From the NCBI GenBank assembly GCA_024305745.1, contig JAHRBS010000009.1:2442788-2506787 (forward strand): 64,000 bases of DNA, in the 5' to 3' direction. How positions within the stretch are numbered: the first letter of the stretch is position 1; each line of letters starts with the position of its first letter. The notes under the pieces are model-generated. The model saw only the letters and a list, made by a program, of their open reading frames with translations. It did no database searches and had not been told where the DNA came from. Positions 10,616 to 19,700 of this stretch are shown here, piece after piece. A program made the position numbers and the translations under genes. The stretch comes from Polyporus tsugae (lineage: Eukaryota > Basidiomycota > Agaricomycetes > Polyporales > Polyporaceae).

Positions 10616-12433
10616 TCACATCAATTGCTCTAGAATGCGGTCAGTGGCCAGTGGCCCCAAGGATTGAGCACCCCTCTTCACCTTGCTCCGGAATGCGGGC
10701 TCCGGTGTGAAGTACTTGACAGCGTACTCGTGCATACACTTGGGCAACTGGCTTCTGCTGATAAATGCTCATGCCACAGCGTCTAGCTTCTCTCGCTGCT
10801 CAGCGTCTTTGGCCACTGTCCTCGCACTCTTGCTCACCTGCTTGTCTTTGTCGCCTGGTGCTGGATCGAAAGCCCAATCCTCCACAAGCCACAGCATCGT
10901 CCCTTTCAGTGTCTGATTGCGCACGGCTCGACCTCCCTTCTGGAATGCCGAGCAAAGGTCCTGAGCACCGTAGATGATAGACCAGAGGATGTTAGGTACA
11001 TTGCAACCCATTCCTGCCGCATCCGTACAGAACAACTAGCGGATTTTTCCCATTCGGAAGGCCTCCATTGTTGTCTCCTTGTAGGCATCCGAGAACACCG
11101 CAATAAAGACAGCGAGCATCTAGGTTGGTGGCAGAACCCTTTGGAGTAAGTTGCAGGCCTCTCAAGCCTCACGCCGTGTGCTGAAATAGAAGATGGATTT
11201 AGGAAGGTCGGATGGGGTTGCAGGTCCAGCCGGCACAAGCGGGAAGAGCACAGCAAACAATGATTTTGAGTATTCCATCGGCCGGACCCAGAGGGCGAGG
11301 TTTGGACGGTCGGAACCCAGGTCTGTTCCCCAGAAAGGACGGTGCTGGCCCATTCCCACTGATTCAAAGCAGAAGTTGAAGATCTCCGTCGGGAGAGTCG
11401 CTGAGAATAGAGCCCATGGAGTCTCCATACCAGTAAGCACCCGCAGTTGCTTCAATTCTGCGTAGTCTTTACGGAACTCCTTTGCCTAGTCAAACATCAC
11501 ATGGGCCTCGTCGACAATGACGGCCAAGAGACGCCTGCAAAAGGCCTCGCTCCGGAACAACTGCTTGAAGTTGTTGTTACATAGGAGACACTCGGGGGAT
11601 GCGTAGCATAAGTTCGTAGGGCCGTCCTCAAGAGCCTGAAATAACGATTTCTCATTATGATCCTCGTTTATGGCCACAGCAGATATCTGCCAATCACGTA
11701 GGTCAATGCTCCCTCTTTGACCATCTGAATCCTGGGTGACGGCGCGCTGACCTTTGGCACGTTGAAACTCCCATTACACCCGCCTAGTCCCTCACCTGCA
11801 GCCTCACTTTCCCCTGCCGGTGGTCCCCTAATCACAGCCAGAGCACTCTCCGCCAAGTCACCACCTGCTTCGCACCCTCGAGGCACATTGGATATGCACG
11901 GGTCCGGTGCTGCAGAGTCCAGTACAGCCGGACGACTGGCCCCAGTTGTATATGCGGCGACTGGTGTCTTTTCGTGTCGGGTATTCATGCGGCGAACCTA
12001 GTGCAGCATGTAAGTAGTCAATCTAACTTCCGTCACCACCCATGCAGTGTACCTGATCGCTTTGCAGCGCTTTCAAAGGGCATATCACTAGTACAAGCCC
12101 ATTGAAGCCACCCGATGCAGCCGCAATGGCAACAAGAGCAAAGACCAGCGATTTTCCAGCCCCTGTTCCCGCAACTGTCATGACATCATGGCCCTCGAGG
12201 ATCTTGTTCATAGCGCGCAACTGCCATGGCCGCGGTGCGTATCCAAAAATTGTTTCCGCGCTCTCCTTGATGACATCCTCACTAACTCGTGTCTTGACCT
12301 TTGGCCAGCACAACAGACCCTGTCCGGCACTGTGGTCTGGTGAGCCATCTGGGGTGGTGGAGTGAGTGGTCGAATACAGGACCTTAGATGACAAGCCAAA
12401 GAGAGTCTCACTAGAAGGGGCCGGAGAGAGCAA
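10616..12433 (-). pseudogene. RecQ-like (Sgs1-type) DNA helicase pseudogene
   Basis: Read on the minus strand, this resembles a superfamily-2 RecQ-like ATP-dependent DNA helicase, which unwinds duplex DNA. Seen motifs in order: PRPWQLRAM (Q motif, about 12240), Walker A AGTGAGKS (about 12150-12175), ICPLKALQSDQ (motif Ia), DEAH (near 11505), FSATLP (motif III, near 11410), and CTDAAGMGCNVPNI (motif V, near 11000-11030). The C-terminal tail ends at a TGA at 10616-10618. A GT-AG intron of about 53 nt is likely at 12050-11998. The main frame is interrupted by stops at 11486-11488 (TAG), 11162-11164 (TGA), 11120-11122 (TAG), 11036-11038 (TAG) and 10769-10771 (TGA), mostly explainable as TGG, CAG or CGA changed by one transition. 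Element 3 is inserted just upstream at 12511. Such helicase copies are commonly amplified in Agaricomycetes (family knowledge). It cannot encode a working enzyme. Confidence 0.88.
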
Positions 12434-12506
12434 TGGCTGGCCAGTTAGGGAGACTCTGGAGGGTCACGGGCTCTGTGTAGCCCTTCTGGGAGTCTTTCGG
12501 TGTCGA

Positions 12507-12511
12507 GGAGT
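12507..12511. repeat. Target-site duplication GGAGT (left) of element 3
   Basis: GGAGT here is repeated exactly at 19696-19700 directly outside the other LTR. A 5-bp duplication is typical for Ty3/gypsy integrases. Confidence 0.93.
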
Positions 12512-12706
12512 TGATAAGGTCAGACCTCACGCTAGCAATAAGCAAAGGACTGGGGGACTAAAGACCAACTCGAAGCTGGGGAATTACCGCAGCTATCGAG
12601 GGGTTTATATATTGGTTTGGAGCCCGTGCACGGACCAGGTGCTTCAGGGCAGGTCGTACATGTCGTTACAGGTGGTATTACTAATCGTGAAAGTCGTATC
12701 GTAACA
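12512..12706 (-). repeat. 3' LTR of element 3 (195 bp)
   Basis: On the element strand it begins TGTTACGATACG and ends CCTTATCA. It is preceded (element strand) by the purine tract AAAGAGGGGGG. It contains a TATATAAA box. Confidence 0.95.
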
Positions 12707-12784
12707 TTACCCCCCTCTTTAGCTTCATGTCCCAGGAAGCCGCGAAGCGTTAGTGGTGGGGTAGTCGTTAATACCTTGGGTTAA

Positions 12785-15700
12785 CTAGTCATAAGCAAAA
12801 TGTCGTACATAGTCCTGTTGTGTATTGATTTCATTAGGATTTCGTCTTTTCCAGTCATTATATCTACGTGTCCAAAAGTCATAAGAATCTGTGTCGTATG
12901 TGATTATTTGTCCATGTTTGTCCGTAGCGGTGAGTAGGTAGCGAACGTGGATGCGCGGCGCGAACTTGTTCGCGGTGTAGAAAGCGGTGATGAGTTTCTT
13001 GGCCTCGTCCGTCTGGAGTTCATCTGTATCCGAAGGTACCCATTTGCGGTCAGCTCGTGTGAGTCCACACCATTGAACGAGGTAGTGAACTTTGCGAGAT
13101 CGACCCGATCCTTCTACGATCTTTGAATCTAAGATCGATTCAGCTTCTCGGTCGGGTTCCAAAAGAGTGGGTACTTCTCGACTGGTTTTCCCTTGATTCG
13201 GGAACTCGGGATCGTGTGCAGGGGTTAAGAGTACTTCGTTGAATACGGGATGACGTAACTTCCACTTGGGTGGGAGCTTTAGGCGATATGCACTAGCGCC
13301 GACTTTTTCTTCAACTCGGAAAGGGCCGTAGTGCTTGTCTTCGAGTTTCTTGTTTGGTCGGTCGGTGGGGAAGTTCTGTGCGTCTATATATACGTAATCG
13401 CCTATCTTGTAATCTCGTGACGGTTGTCGGTGTTTGTCGTAATGTCGCTTCATCGCTTCTCGCGCTATCTCCAGCGCCTGCGCTGCTTGCTTCCCGATGT
13501 GTTGCATTCGCTCGGCGAATTGCTTGGCGGATTCATTGATGCCGTCTTTCAAAGTCTCGACTCCGGTGTTGGGTTCGTGACCGTGAGTCATGAAGAAAGG
13601 GGACATTCCTGTGGACGCGTGTACACGACATCGGTAAGCGAACTCTGCTAGTGGTAGCCATTCGACCCAGTCGTCCTGTTTGTGATTGATGAAGATCCGT
13701 AGATAGGTCTGGATCTCTTGATTCATGCGCTCGGTCTGGCCATCGGTCTGGGGATGATAGGCTGTACTAGGATTGCCTTCAATCCCCATCTGTCGGTAGA
13801 CTTCTTTGGTGAAGGAGGACACAAGGGTGGGACCTCGGTCCGACCATATGCGCTTGGGCAGGCTGTGGGGTACGACTACATGTTTGATGAAGAGTCTCGC
13901 TTGTCCTTCCGAGTCTAGCGTTTTTGAACAGGGGATAGCGATGTAGTCTTTGGATTTCATATCGACAAAGACTAGTATGGCATCATGTCCGTTGCATTCG
14001 GGTAATCCGGTCATATAGTCCATGGTGACGAATTGCCAGTTCTGGTCGGGAATAGGGTTGGGATGGAGTGGTGCGGCACGTGGTTGTCGATCAATCTTGA
14101 CGCGCTGACACGTGATGCATCCGGCGACGTACTTGGCAACGTCTTTCCGAATGGACGGCCACCAATAAGATCTCATGATCAGATCTTGTGTTTTGGCTGC
14201 GCCCGGGTGTCCAGCCGCGATTGAATCGTGGTGTGAAGCGATGACGCATCCGCGAAGTTCCGAGTGGTTTGGAACGACCATTCTCCCCTTCCTGTAGATT
14301 AAGCCGTCCTCGGCTAACTCCCAATCATTGTCCTTTCCTAGTTTCTCAACGACAAGACGGTCATAAAGATTAACGTGTTCCAAACACATTTTCTTTAGAT
14401 TGTCCGCTCCGTCTATCGTATGAGAAGCCGCAAACCAGTGTTCCTTGAGCAACGTGAAGTTTTCGATCACGGGACCGGTTTCATGATCCACGCGTCTAGA
14501 CAGAGCGTCTACTTTGCCCATGGTACGACCTGGTTTATGGTGTAACTTGAAATGGTAGTTTGCGAGAGTTGTCGCCCAACGCGCTTGTCGCGCGTTTAGC
14601 CATTGTGGTTTTCGGAAGTATTCGAGGTTCTTGTGGTCATTATGGACCTCAAATTCTCGCGCGTTTTGGAGGAAGTGACGCCATTCTTGTAACGCGGCGA
14701 TAACCGACAACATTTCTCGATCCCAGATCTCGTATCCTTTTTGTGCGGGTGTTAAGGAATGTGATAGGAAGGCAATAGGTTTCCATAGACCGTTCTGACA
14801 CTGCGAGAGCTCGGCTCCGATCGCAAAGTTGGAGGCATCGCATTCGACTTTTAAGGGATCCGTGTCGTTGGGTATGGCTAACACGGGGGCATGTGTGATT
14901 GCGCCCTTGATCTCTTCAAAAGCGAGTTGATGCTCTGGAGTCCATGTCCATACGTTAAGACCCGTGAGACGATTCATTGGTCCAGCGATCTTTGAGAAGT
15001 CCTTGATAAACCGTCTATAGAAGTTTGCGAATCCGAGGAAACTCTGTACATCACGTTTGCACGTGGGTACCGGCCAATCAGTGACACCTTTGACCTTGCC
15101 CGGGTCCATGCGGATCTCGCCGGGGATGATGATATGACCTAGGTACTCGGTTTCCTGAGTTTCGAACTCGCACTTCTGGGGTTTACACGTAAGGTGATTG
15201 TCTCGAAGGATCTGTAGGACTTGTCGTACTATGCGTCGGTGTTCTTCTAGATCGGCTGTGCAGATGATGATGTCGTCCAAGTACACAATGACTTTTCCAC
15301 GAAGAATCAGATCTTGGAAGATCGAGTTCATCATCATTTGGAAAGTCGCCGGGGAATTCGTTAAGCCGAAGAACATGACGAGAGGTTCGTATAAGCCGCG
15401 ATTTGTGATAAACGCTGCTTTTTCCTCATCGCCTTCGACTATACGAATATTGTTGTATCCCCAACGTATGTCTAACTTGGTGTAGTACTGGGCGCCTTTC
15501 AGCCGATCTAGGATCTCTAGCATTAGAGGAAGAGGGTACACATTTTTCTTGGTCAAGGCGTTTAACTGTCTGTAGTCCTGAACGGGACGCAGTTTGCCGT
15601 CTTTTTTCTTGACAAAGAAGAACGGAGCCCCCCACGAGGATTTCGATGGACGAATTCGACCTGTGGATAGATTTTCCTCTAAGAACACGTCTAGCGCTTG

Positions 15701-17062
15701 TTGTTCGTCTAGGGTCATGGGGTATATCTTTCCACAATACGGTTTAGCATTCATGGTCAATTCAATCGCGTGATCATAAGGCCGTCGTTCGGGAAGAGTG
15801 GAGAATGTCGCTTTGTCGAAGACGTCGCGGAAATCTCGATAGTACTCTGGGATCATTTCCTCGAACATTTGTTCTGCTTTGGCCTCATTCTGTTTGATTG
15901 CGATTTCCATTGCTACCGACGTTTTCGCACGTATGTGGACTGATCGGGCGTCAAGCCACGATTGGGTATGTAGGGAGAAGATTCGATCACCAGCGCTGAC
16001 GATGTGATGGCAAGTGCTCGGGCATCGGTCGAACTCAATGGTTTTGTTCTTCCAATGTATCGACGGATTGTGATGCTCAATCCAGTCGTGCCCAAGATAT
16101 ATGTCCATTTTGCCAAGATCAGTGACTAGAAGCGGGATTTGTTCCGCGTAGTCTCCGATCTGTAGTTGTACGTCAACGTAATGCGTGATTCTACCGCCTA
16201 TGTTGGGAGATCCATCAGCGTTGAATACGTCAATGGGATGTGGGAATGGTTTAGGTGATAGGCCTGCATGCTGAACGAAGTTTCTATTGACACACGAACC
16301 GGTACAACCGGTATCGCAGAGAGCCTTGGTGTCGTAAACCTGAAGAGTTTCTAGGTTTTTGATCATGACCGGTATGTCTAGTTGTTTGCTTCCGGTGCCG
16401 CGTGTGACTTTGAAGTACGTCGGACCGTAGGACATTACTCGGATGGCGTTAATGGGCGCACTAGGGGTTTTTTCGACTTTTTTGTTATTTTTGGACGAGA
16501 AATTAAGCACGGGTTCTACCCCGCCGCGCTGATCGTTGCCTGTGGGTTGGCTCCGACGATCAGTTGTCTCGTTATTTTTAATAAGTATAGTACGTAACTG
16601 GGTAGGGTGGGGAATGGTGGAGTTGTCCGGTGAATAAGTAGGCATAGGTATCATACAACCCGGAACAGGTACATCAGAGTCCAAGACAGAAAACCGATTC
16701 TGAAAACTATTGTACAGTGACGGTCGCCGCGTATGTGCGCTTATGTGGGACCGTAGGGAAAATGCTGCTCGTACTCGTCCATCTGTTGTTGTATCTCGTT
16801 GTATCCATCTGTGTATTCCTCCAGTGCGTGCTGTGGCTCTGGGTCCTCGTGATAGGTAGGGACCGTCACCCCGGCAATCTGTGCAAGGAAGTCCTCGGGG
16901 TCTTCTTGATGGAAACGTCTGACCTCTTCGAGGAATTCCTCGCGACTGTCGCGTTCTTCCCATCGGCGCTTCTGTACCGCAGCTGCGCCGGTCCGGTTGG
17001 GGATGTGCCACATGTCTCCGCATGAGCCCTTCTCGGTCTGCTTTGCACCGCACTTTCGGCAT
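12785..17062 (-). CDS. pol: pol polyprotein of element 3 (protease-RT-RNase H-integrase-chromodomain)
   Basis: This is a 1425-codon open frame on the minus strand. The first about 107 codons overlap the end of gag in the -1 frame and are probably not independently meaningful; pol proper starts near the gag stop at 16741. Domains seen: aspartic protease with CDTGCTGS (near 16310), RT with KKDGKLRPVQDYR and an intact YLDD box (near 15280), RNase H with ECDASNFAIGAEL (near 14840), integrase with HHCC zinc motif (about 14230-14100) and DDE residues (MDYMTGLPE; WSDRGPTLVSSF; QTDGQTERMNQ), and a chromodomain with HYLVQWCGL and KWVPSDTDE (near 13080). It copies the element RNA to DNA and integrates it; chromodomains of this family bind modified histones and can direct integration. 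All catalytic residues I can check are present and there is no stop, so the protein may be active. Expression is probably by -1 frameshifting or a similar mechanism after gag. Confidence 0.95.
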   Translation of the reverse strand: MPKVRCKADREGLMRRHVAHPQPDRRSCGTEAPMGRTRQSRGIPRRGQTFPSRRPRGLPCTDCRGDGPYLSRGPRATARTGGIHRWIQRDTTTDGRVRAAFSLRSHISAHTRRPSLYNSFQNRFSVLDSDVPVPGCMIPMPTYSPDNSTIPHPTQLRTILIKNNETTDRRSQPTGNDQRGGVEPVLNFSSKNNKKVEKTPSAPINAIRVMSYGPTYFKVTRGTGSKQLDIPVMIKNLETLQVYDTKALCDTGCTGSCVNRNFVQHAGLSPKPFPHPIDVFNADGSPNIGGRITHYVDVQLQIGDYAEQIPLLVTDLGKMDIYLGHDWIEHHNPSIHWKNKTIEFDRCPSTCHHIVSAGDRIFSLHTQSWLDARSVHIRAKTSVAMEIAIKQNEAKAEQMFEEMIPEYYRDFRDVFDKATFSTLPERRPYDHAIELTMNAKPYCGKIYPMTLDEQQALDVFLEENLSTGRIRPSKSSWGAPFFFVKKKDGKLRPVQDYRQLNALTKKNVYPLPLMLEILDRLKGAQYYTKLDIRWGYNNIRIVEGDEEKAAFITNRGLYEPLVMFFGLTNSPATFQMMMNSIFQDLILRGKVIVYLDDIIICTADLEEHRRIVRQVLQILRDNHLTCKPQKCEFETQETEYLGHIIIPGEIRMDPGKVKGVTDWPVPTCKRDVQSFLGFANFYRRFIKDFSKIAGPMNRLTGLNVWTWTPEHQLAFEEIKGAITHAPVLAIPNDTDPLKVECDASNFAIGAELSQCQNGLWKPIAFLSHSLTPAQKGYEIWDREMLSVIAALQEWRHFLQNAREFEVHNDHKNLEYFRKPQWLNARQARWATTLANYHFKLHHKPGRTMGKVDALSRRVDHETGPVIENFTLLKEHWFAASHTIDGADNLKKMCLEHVNLYDRLVVEKLGKDNDWELAEDGLIYRKGRMVVPNHSELRGCVIASHHDSIAAGHPGAAKTQDLIMRSYWWPSIRKDVAKYVAGCITCQRVKIDRQPRAAPLHPNPIPDQNWQFVTMDYMTGLPECNGHDAILVFVDMKSKDYIAIPCSKTLDSEGQARLFIKHVVVPHSLPKRIWSDRGPTLVSSFTKEVYRQMGIEGNPSTAYHPQTDGQTERMNQEIQTYLRIFINHKQDDWVEWLPLAEFAYRCRVHASTGMSPFFMTHGHEPNTGVETLKDGINESAKQFAERMQHIGKQAAQALEIAREAMKRHYDKHRQPSRDYKIGDYVYIDAQNFPTDRPNKKLEDKHYGPFRVEEKVGASAYRLKLPPKWKLRHPVFNEVLLTPAHDPEFPNQGKTSREVPTLLEPDREAESILDSKIVEGSGRSRKVHYLVQWCGLTRADRKWVPSDTDELQTDEAKKLITAFYTANKFAPRIHVRYLLTATDKHGQIITYDTDSYDFWTRRYNDWKRRNPNEINTQQDYVRHFAYD

Positions 17063-18036
17063 GGTCGGGCCCTGAGCCGATCAATGTCCATCGGCTGTCC
17101 GGCTCCTCCGTATGTGACCCCTGTGCCTGTGCGTCTGTCTCCCAGCATTGTGGGTACCTGGGGATGTTGTGGGTAGTATGGCCGGGGCGGTGGGTATTGT
17201 GACGCTGGGGCGTATGGCGGATATCGTGACGGAGGGAACGCCGGGGAATGCTCTGGGTATCGTGACGGATACCGTGGGGCATTTCCTGGGTATCGCGGGA
17301 GAGGGTTACCATAGCGCGGGGGAGCATTCGGCGGTGGGTACTGAGGTGGAGCACGTGGGGGTGGCTGTTGCGGGGGTGGTCGACGTGTGAAGTCACGGAT
17401 CTGGCAGTTGAAGATGATGCAATCGTTATCCATGGCGATGATTGTAGATTTCCACTGAGCGTAGGTGACAGGCTTTACCGGCATCGTGCTGATCGCAACT
17501 AGATAGCTGGATGGTAGCGCGTTTTTGAGCCGATAAATATTGTTAGCCGTGTCTCTGTTTTCCGTGGCACGGGCTGTCAGATCTTCCCATTCATCAAAGA
17601 AGTCTTCGGCTCGGCGATTGCCCATGTGAATCTGATCGAGTGCGATGATTGCGTCGTTAACGTAGTTTATTGGTCTAAACTTCGCTGTCAACTCGGCCCA
17701 GAACGCTGCTACGTCCGGGTAGTTCCATCTATTCCCATTTGCCACAAACTTGTCCTCTACGAGATTACGCTTCCATCTGTTCACAGTTGTGCCGCGAATC
17801 AACCCTAAGACGGCAGATATTGCTGGATCTTTGTCCAGGCCGGCCACGTAGACCTGGACGTCAGACTTCCACTGTTCGAAGTCTGGGCTGAGGCCATCGA
17901 AGTACTCGGGCTGGGCGAGTCTAGGCGGGGCGTGGTTCCTACCTCCGCGTTGGGGTTGGGTTGCCGCAATGAAGTTTGCGATCTCCCCCGAGATCCACGC
18001 TTGCGTTGCCGCGTCAAATGAAAATGTTTGTGCCAT
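16741..18036 (-). CDS. gag: Gag polyprotein of element 3
   Basis: This is a 431-codon frame from ATG at 18036. Residues about 30-220 show the retrotransposon gag fold pattern (FDGLSPDFEQWKSDV, NRWKRNLVED, FFDEWEDLTARA). A long P/Y-rich stretch follows (PRYP repeats, about residues 220-310), then a cysteine cluster CRKCGAKQTEKGSCGDMWH, an atypical zinc-knuckle spacing compared with CX2CX4HX4C. The C-terminus is acidic. The same frame stays open for another 210 codons upstream of this ATG (18666-18037) with protein-like sequence but no ATG, so the true Gag may be longer at its N-terminus. pol overlaps its last 322 nt in the -1 frame. Confidence 0.9.
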   Translation of the reverse strand: MAQTFSFDAATQAWISGEIANFIAATQPQRGGRNHAPPRLAQPEYFDGLSPDFEQWKSDVQVYVAGLDKDPAISAVLGLIRGTTVNRWKRNLVEDKFVANGNRWNYPDVAAFWAELTAKFRPINYVNDAIIALDQIHMGNRRAEDFFDEWEDLTARATENRDTANNIYRLKNALPSSYLVAISTMPVKPVTYAQWKSTIIAMDNDCIIFNCQIRDFTRRPPPQQPPPRAPPQYPPPNAPPRYGNPLPRYPGNAPRYPSRYPEHSPAFPPSRYPPYAPASQYPPPRPYYPQHPQVPTMLGDRRTGTGVTYGGAGQPMDIDRLRARPCRKCGAKQTEKGSCGDMWHIPNRTGAAAVQKRRWEERDSREEFLEEVRRFHQEDPEDFLAQIAGVTVPTYHEDPEPQHALEEYTDGYNEIQQQMDEYEQHFPYGPT

Positions 18037-18758
18037 TGTTCGATGAGCGCGGGGTGGTTGGCTGATGCCGGCGGTTTGGACGGGAGGTTGGATGGGGTTT
18101 TGGGAAGCGGGTAAGGATCCTGTGGTCGTGGGGGGAGCACGGAGACCGAGGTTCTCGAGGGCACGGACAAATCCGTCTGAGTCAGATCTATGACGTCTGG
18201 GAGGTTCCTGATCGTCGTCTGAGTCTGTTGGAGGCGAGGGTTCTTCCGGGAGTTCTCGGTATTCAAATCGGCTACTTCCAGCGACCGGGGACGCTTCCGT
18301 GGATCCTGCGACTTGGACGGGGATGGGGATGTGTGCGACAGGTGGGGTAGGTTCTCGCTGACGTTCTGGACGGGTGCGTGGGTACGGACTTCCGGGGCGT
18401 ACAACGGGCTCAGGGGTCGGCTGACGCGCACAAGTTCTTGGGTGAGTTGTTCCAGGTACCGGAGCTGTTGGTTCCGGTGGCGGTTCGCGCGGGATGGGGA
18501 TATACTCTGGGAGTTGGAAAGCGATGGGGTTCTGGCTGTGGTACCGGTTAGGACACGGTTGTTTGTGGCACTGGTGGAGATTGTCGTCGAAGAGGTATGC
18601 GTCGACTCGGACGTCGTCTGATTTCTGGAATTGACAGTGCCGCTGTCCTGCGCAAGCCGTGTTGTCCTATCTTCCCGCGCGTTTATAGCGCGGAGGACCG
18701 GTGGAGGGGATGGAGACGGAGTTGGGTACGATTCGAGCAGCAGATCCCAAGGGTCCAT
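17805..18758 (-). CDS. ORF2 of element 3, unknown, overlaps gag frame
   Basis: A 317-codon frame whose length is exactly conserved in element 4. The first about 29 residues (MDPWDLLLESYPTP then PSPSPPP) are almost invariant between copies; the rest is S/T/P/R/Q-rich low complexity without a recognisable domain. Its last 232 nt overlap the conserved Gag N-terminus in a different frame, so that part is likely a shadow. The gag frame is also open along most of its length and changes slightly less between copies (about 31 versus about 40 residues over the shared part, hand count). Most likely only the start is real and ribosomes move by -1 into the gag frame. A separate protein cannot be excluded. 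Confidence 0.45.
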   Translation of the reverse strand: MDPWDLLLESYPTPSPSPPPVLRAINAREDRTTRLAQDSGTVNSRNQTTSESTHTSSTTISTSATNNRVLTGTTARTPSLSNSQSISPSRANRHRNQQLRYLEQLTQELVRVSRPLSPLYAPEVRTHAPVQNVSENLPHLSHTSPSPSKSQDPRKRPRSLEVADLNTENSRKNPRLQQTQTTIRNLPDVIDLTQTDLSVPSRTSVSVLPPRPQDPYPLPKTPSNLPSKPPASANHPALIEQWHKHFHLTRQRKRGSRGRSQTSLRQPNPNAEVGTTPRLDSPSPSTSMASAQTSNSGSLTSRSTWPAWTKIQQYLPS

Positions 18759-18879
18759 TCACTAAATGCAAAGAAAGTGTAGGTAAGCGTACGTGACGAG
18801 ATGTAGGTTACACTAGCAGTTTTACCGCGGTATGGCTAACCGGGGTCTCCTGCACCGAGTTGTGACACGTGGTCACTGA

Positions 18880-19455
18880 CTACTCGGTTGGGATGGACAC
18901 GTGTAGAATAGCGGTCTGGTCGATAACGTAAGGTATAAGGGAAATGTGAAATACCCAATAGGTGGGTTGTACGGATGCGATGATGCCGTAAAGAGAATAG
19001 GCGGAAGTTGTTGAGGTGGCGGGGAAGCGGAAAATGACGTGTCCGGGAAGGACAGAGTAAAGGGAGCGTGGGACGTACGCCGTGACTTCTGTTCCTTGGA
19101 ACAGCGGGGTGTTGACCCTTGTTTGGATGAAGGTGGCGTGCGCAGGATTGACGTGTCGGGATACGGTGATGTGGACGGGGATGCCGGCGTCTGAGTCGGA
19201 GTCAGAGTCGGAGTCTACGGCGGTGGCGGAGTTGGAATCGGAGTCTGAGTTGATAAGGGGACTTGGGGATCGGTGATGAAGGTGCGGGGGTGGAATTGGG
19301 ATAGGTGGTGTCGACGACGGAGACGGCGGCGACGAGTTGGTGAGGGTGTATATCGGGACGAGGTGGTGGATGGTGCCGTCGGCGAGACGCACGACGAGCG
19401 GGGGGTTCGGGACGGAGAGAGAAGTGGAGGATGATGAGGACGCCACGGTTAGCAA
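18880..19455 (-). CDS. ORF1 of element 3, conserved accessory protein of unknown function
   Basis: This 191-residue frame starts 46 nt after the 5' LTR, ahead of gag. The N-terminal half is Ser/Pro-rich with an acidic (DS)n run; the C-terminal half (about residue 103 on) is compact and non-repetitive, rich in hydrophobic and aromatic residues (TEVTAYVPRSLYSVLPG, PTYWVFHISLIPYV). Element 4 has the same length. In the last 89 codons the two copies differ by about 9 synonymous and 3 non-synonymous codon changes, indicating purifying selection. It resembles no Ty3/gypsy protein I know. It could be a chaperone-like, nucleic-acid binding or particle-associated accessory protein; this is speculation. 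No signal peptide or membrane segment is evident. Confidence 0.7.
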   Translation of the reverse strand: MLTVASSSSSTSLSVPNPPLVVRLADGTIHHLVPIYTLTNSSPPSPSSTPPIPIPPPHLHHRSPSPLINSDSDSNSATAVDSDSDSDSDAGIPVHITVSRHVNPAHATFIQTRVNTPLFQGTEVTAYVPRSLYSVLPGHVIFRFPATSTTSAYSLYGIIASVQPTYWVFHISLIPYVIDQTAILHVSIPTE

Positions 19456-19488
19456 CGAAGACGGTGCGCCGTAGGTCGAGGAAAGGGT

Positions 19489-19499
19489 AGCTTCGAGTT
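19489..19499 (-). other. Self-priming primer binding site of element 3
   Basis: On the element strand AACTCGAAGCT follows the 5' LTR after one base. It is the exact reverse complement of AGCTTCGAGTT inside the LTR (19556-19566), at the place where the RNA 5' end is expected. This is the Tf1/sushi self-priming arrangement. Confidence 0.75.
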
Positions 19500-19500
19500 A

Positions 19501-19695
19501 TGATAAGGTCAGACCTCACGCTAGCAATAAGCGAAGGACTGGGGGACTAAAGACCAACTCGAAGCTGGGGAATTACCGCAGCTATCGAGGGGTTTATATA
19601 TTGGTTTAGAGCCCGTGCACGGACCAGGTACTTCAGGGCAGGTCGTACATGTCGTTACAGGTGGTATTACTAATCGTGAAAGTCGTATCGTAACA
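19501..19695 (-). repeat. 5' LTR of element 3 (195 bp)
   Basis: It differs from the 3' LTR by three transitions. The self-priming sequence AGCTTCGAGTT (complement at 19556-19566) lies about 27 nt downstream of the TATA box. Confidence 0.95.
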
Positions 19696-19700
19696 GGAGT
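19696..19700. repeat. Target-site duplication GGAGT (right) of element 3
   Basis: This is an exact copy of 12507-12511. Confidence 0.93.

Larger units (their letters stand above)
12512..19695 (-). mobile_element. Full-length Ty3/gypsy chromovirus, element 3
   Basis: This 7184-bp element lies on the minus strand. Both LTRs are 195 bp and differ at three positions (98.5 percent identical). A perfect 5-bp target duplication GGAGT flanks it (12507-12511 and 19696-19700). The order on its coding strand is LTR, primer binding site, ORF1, ORF2 overlapping gag, gag overlapping pol, purine tract, LTR. gag and pol are uninterrupted, so it is a candidate autonomous, recently inserted copy. Element 4 (41277-48438) belongs to the same family. 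Confidence 0.96.
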
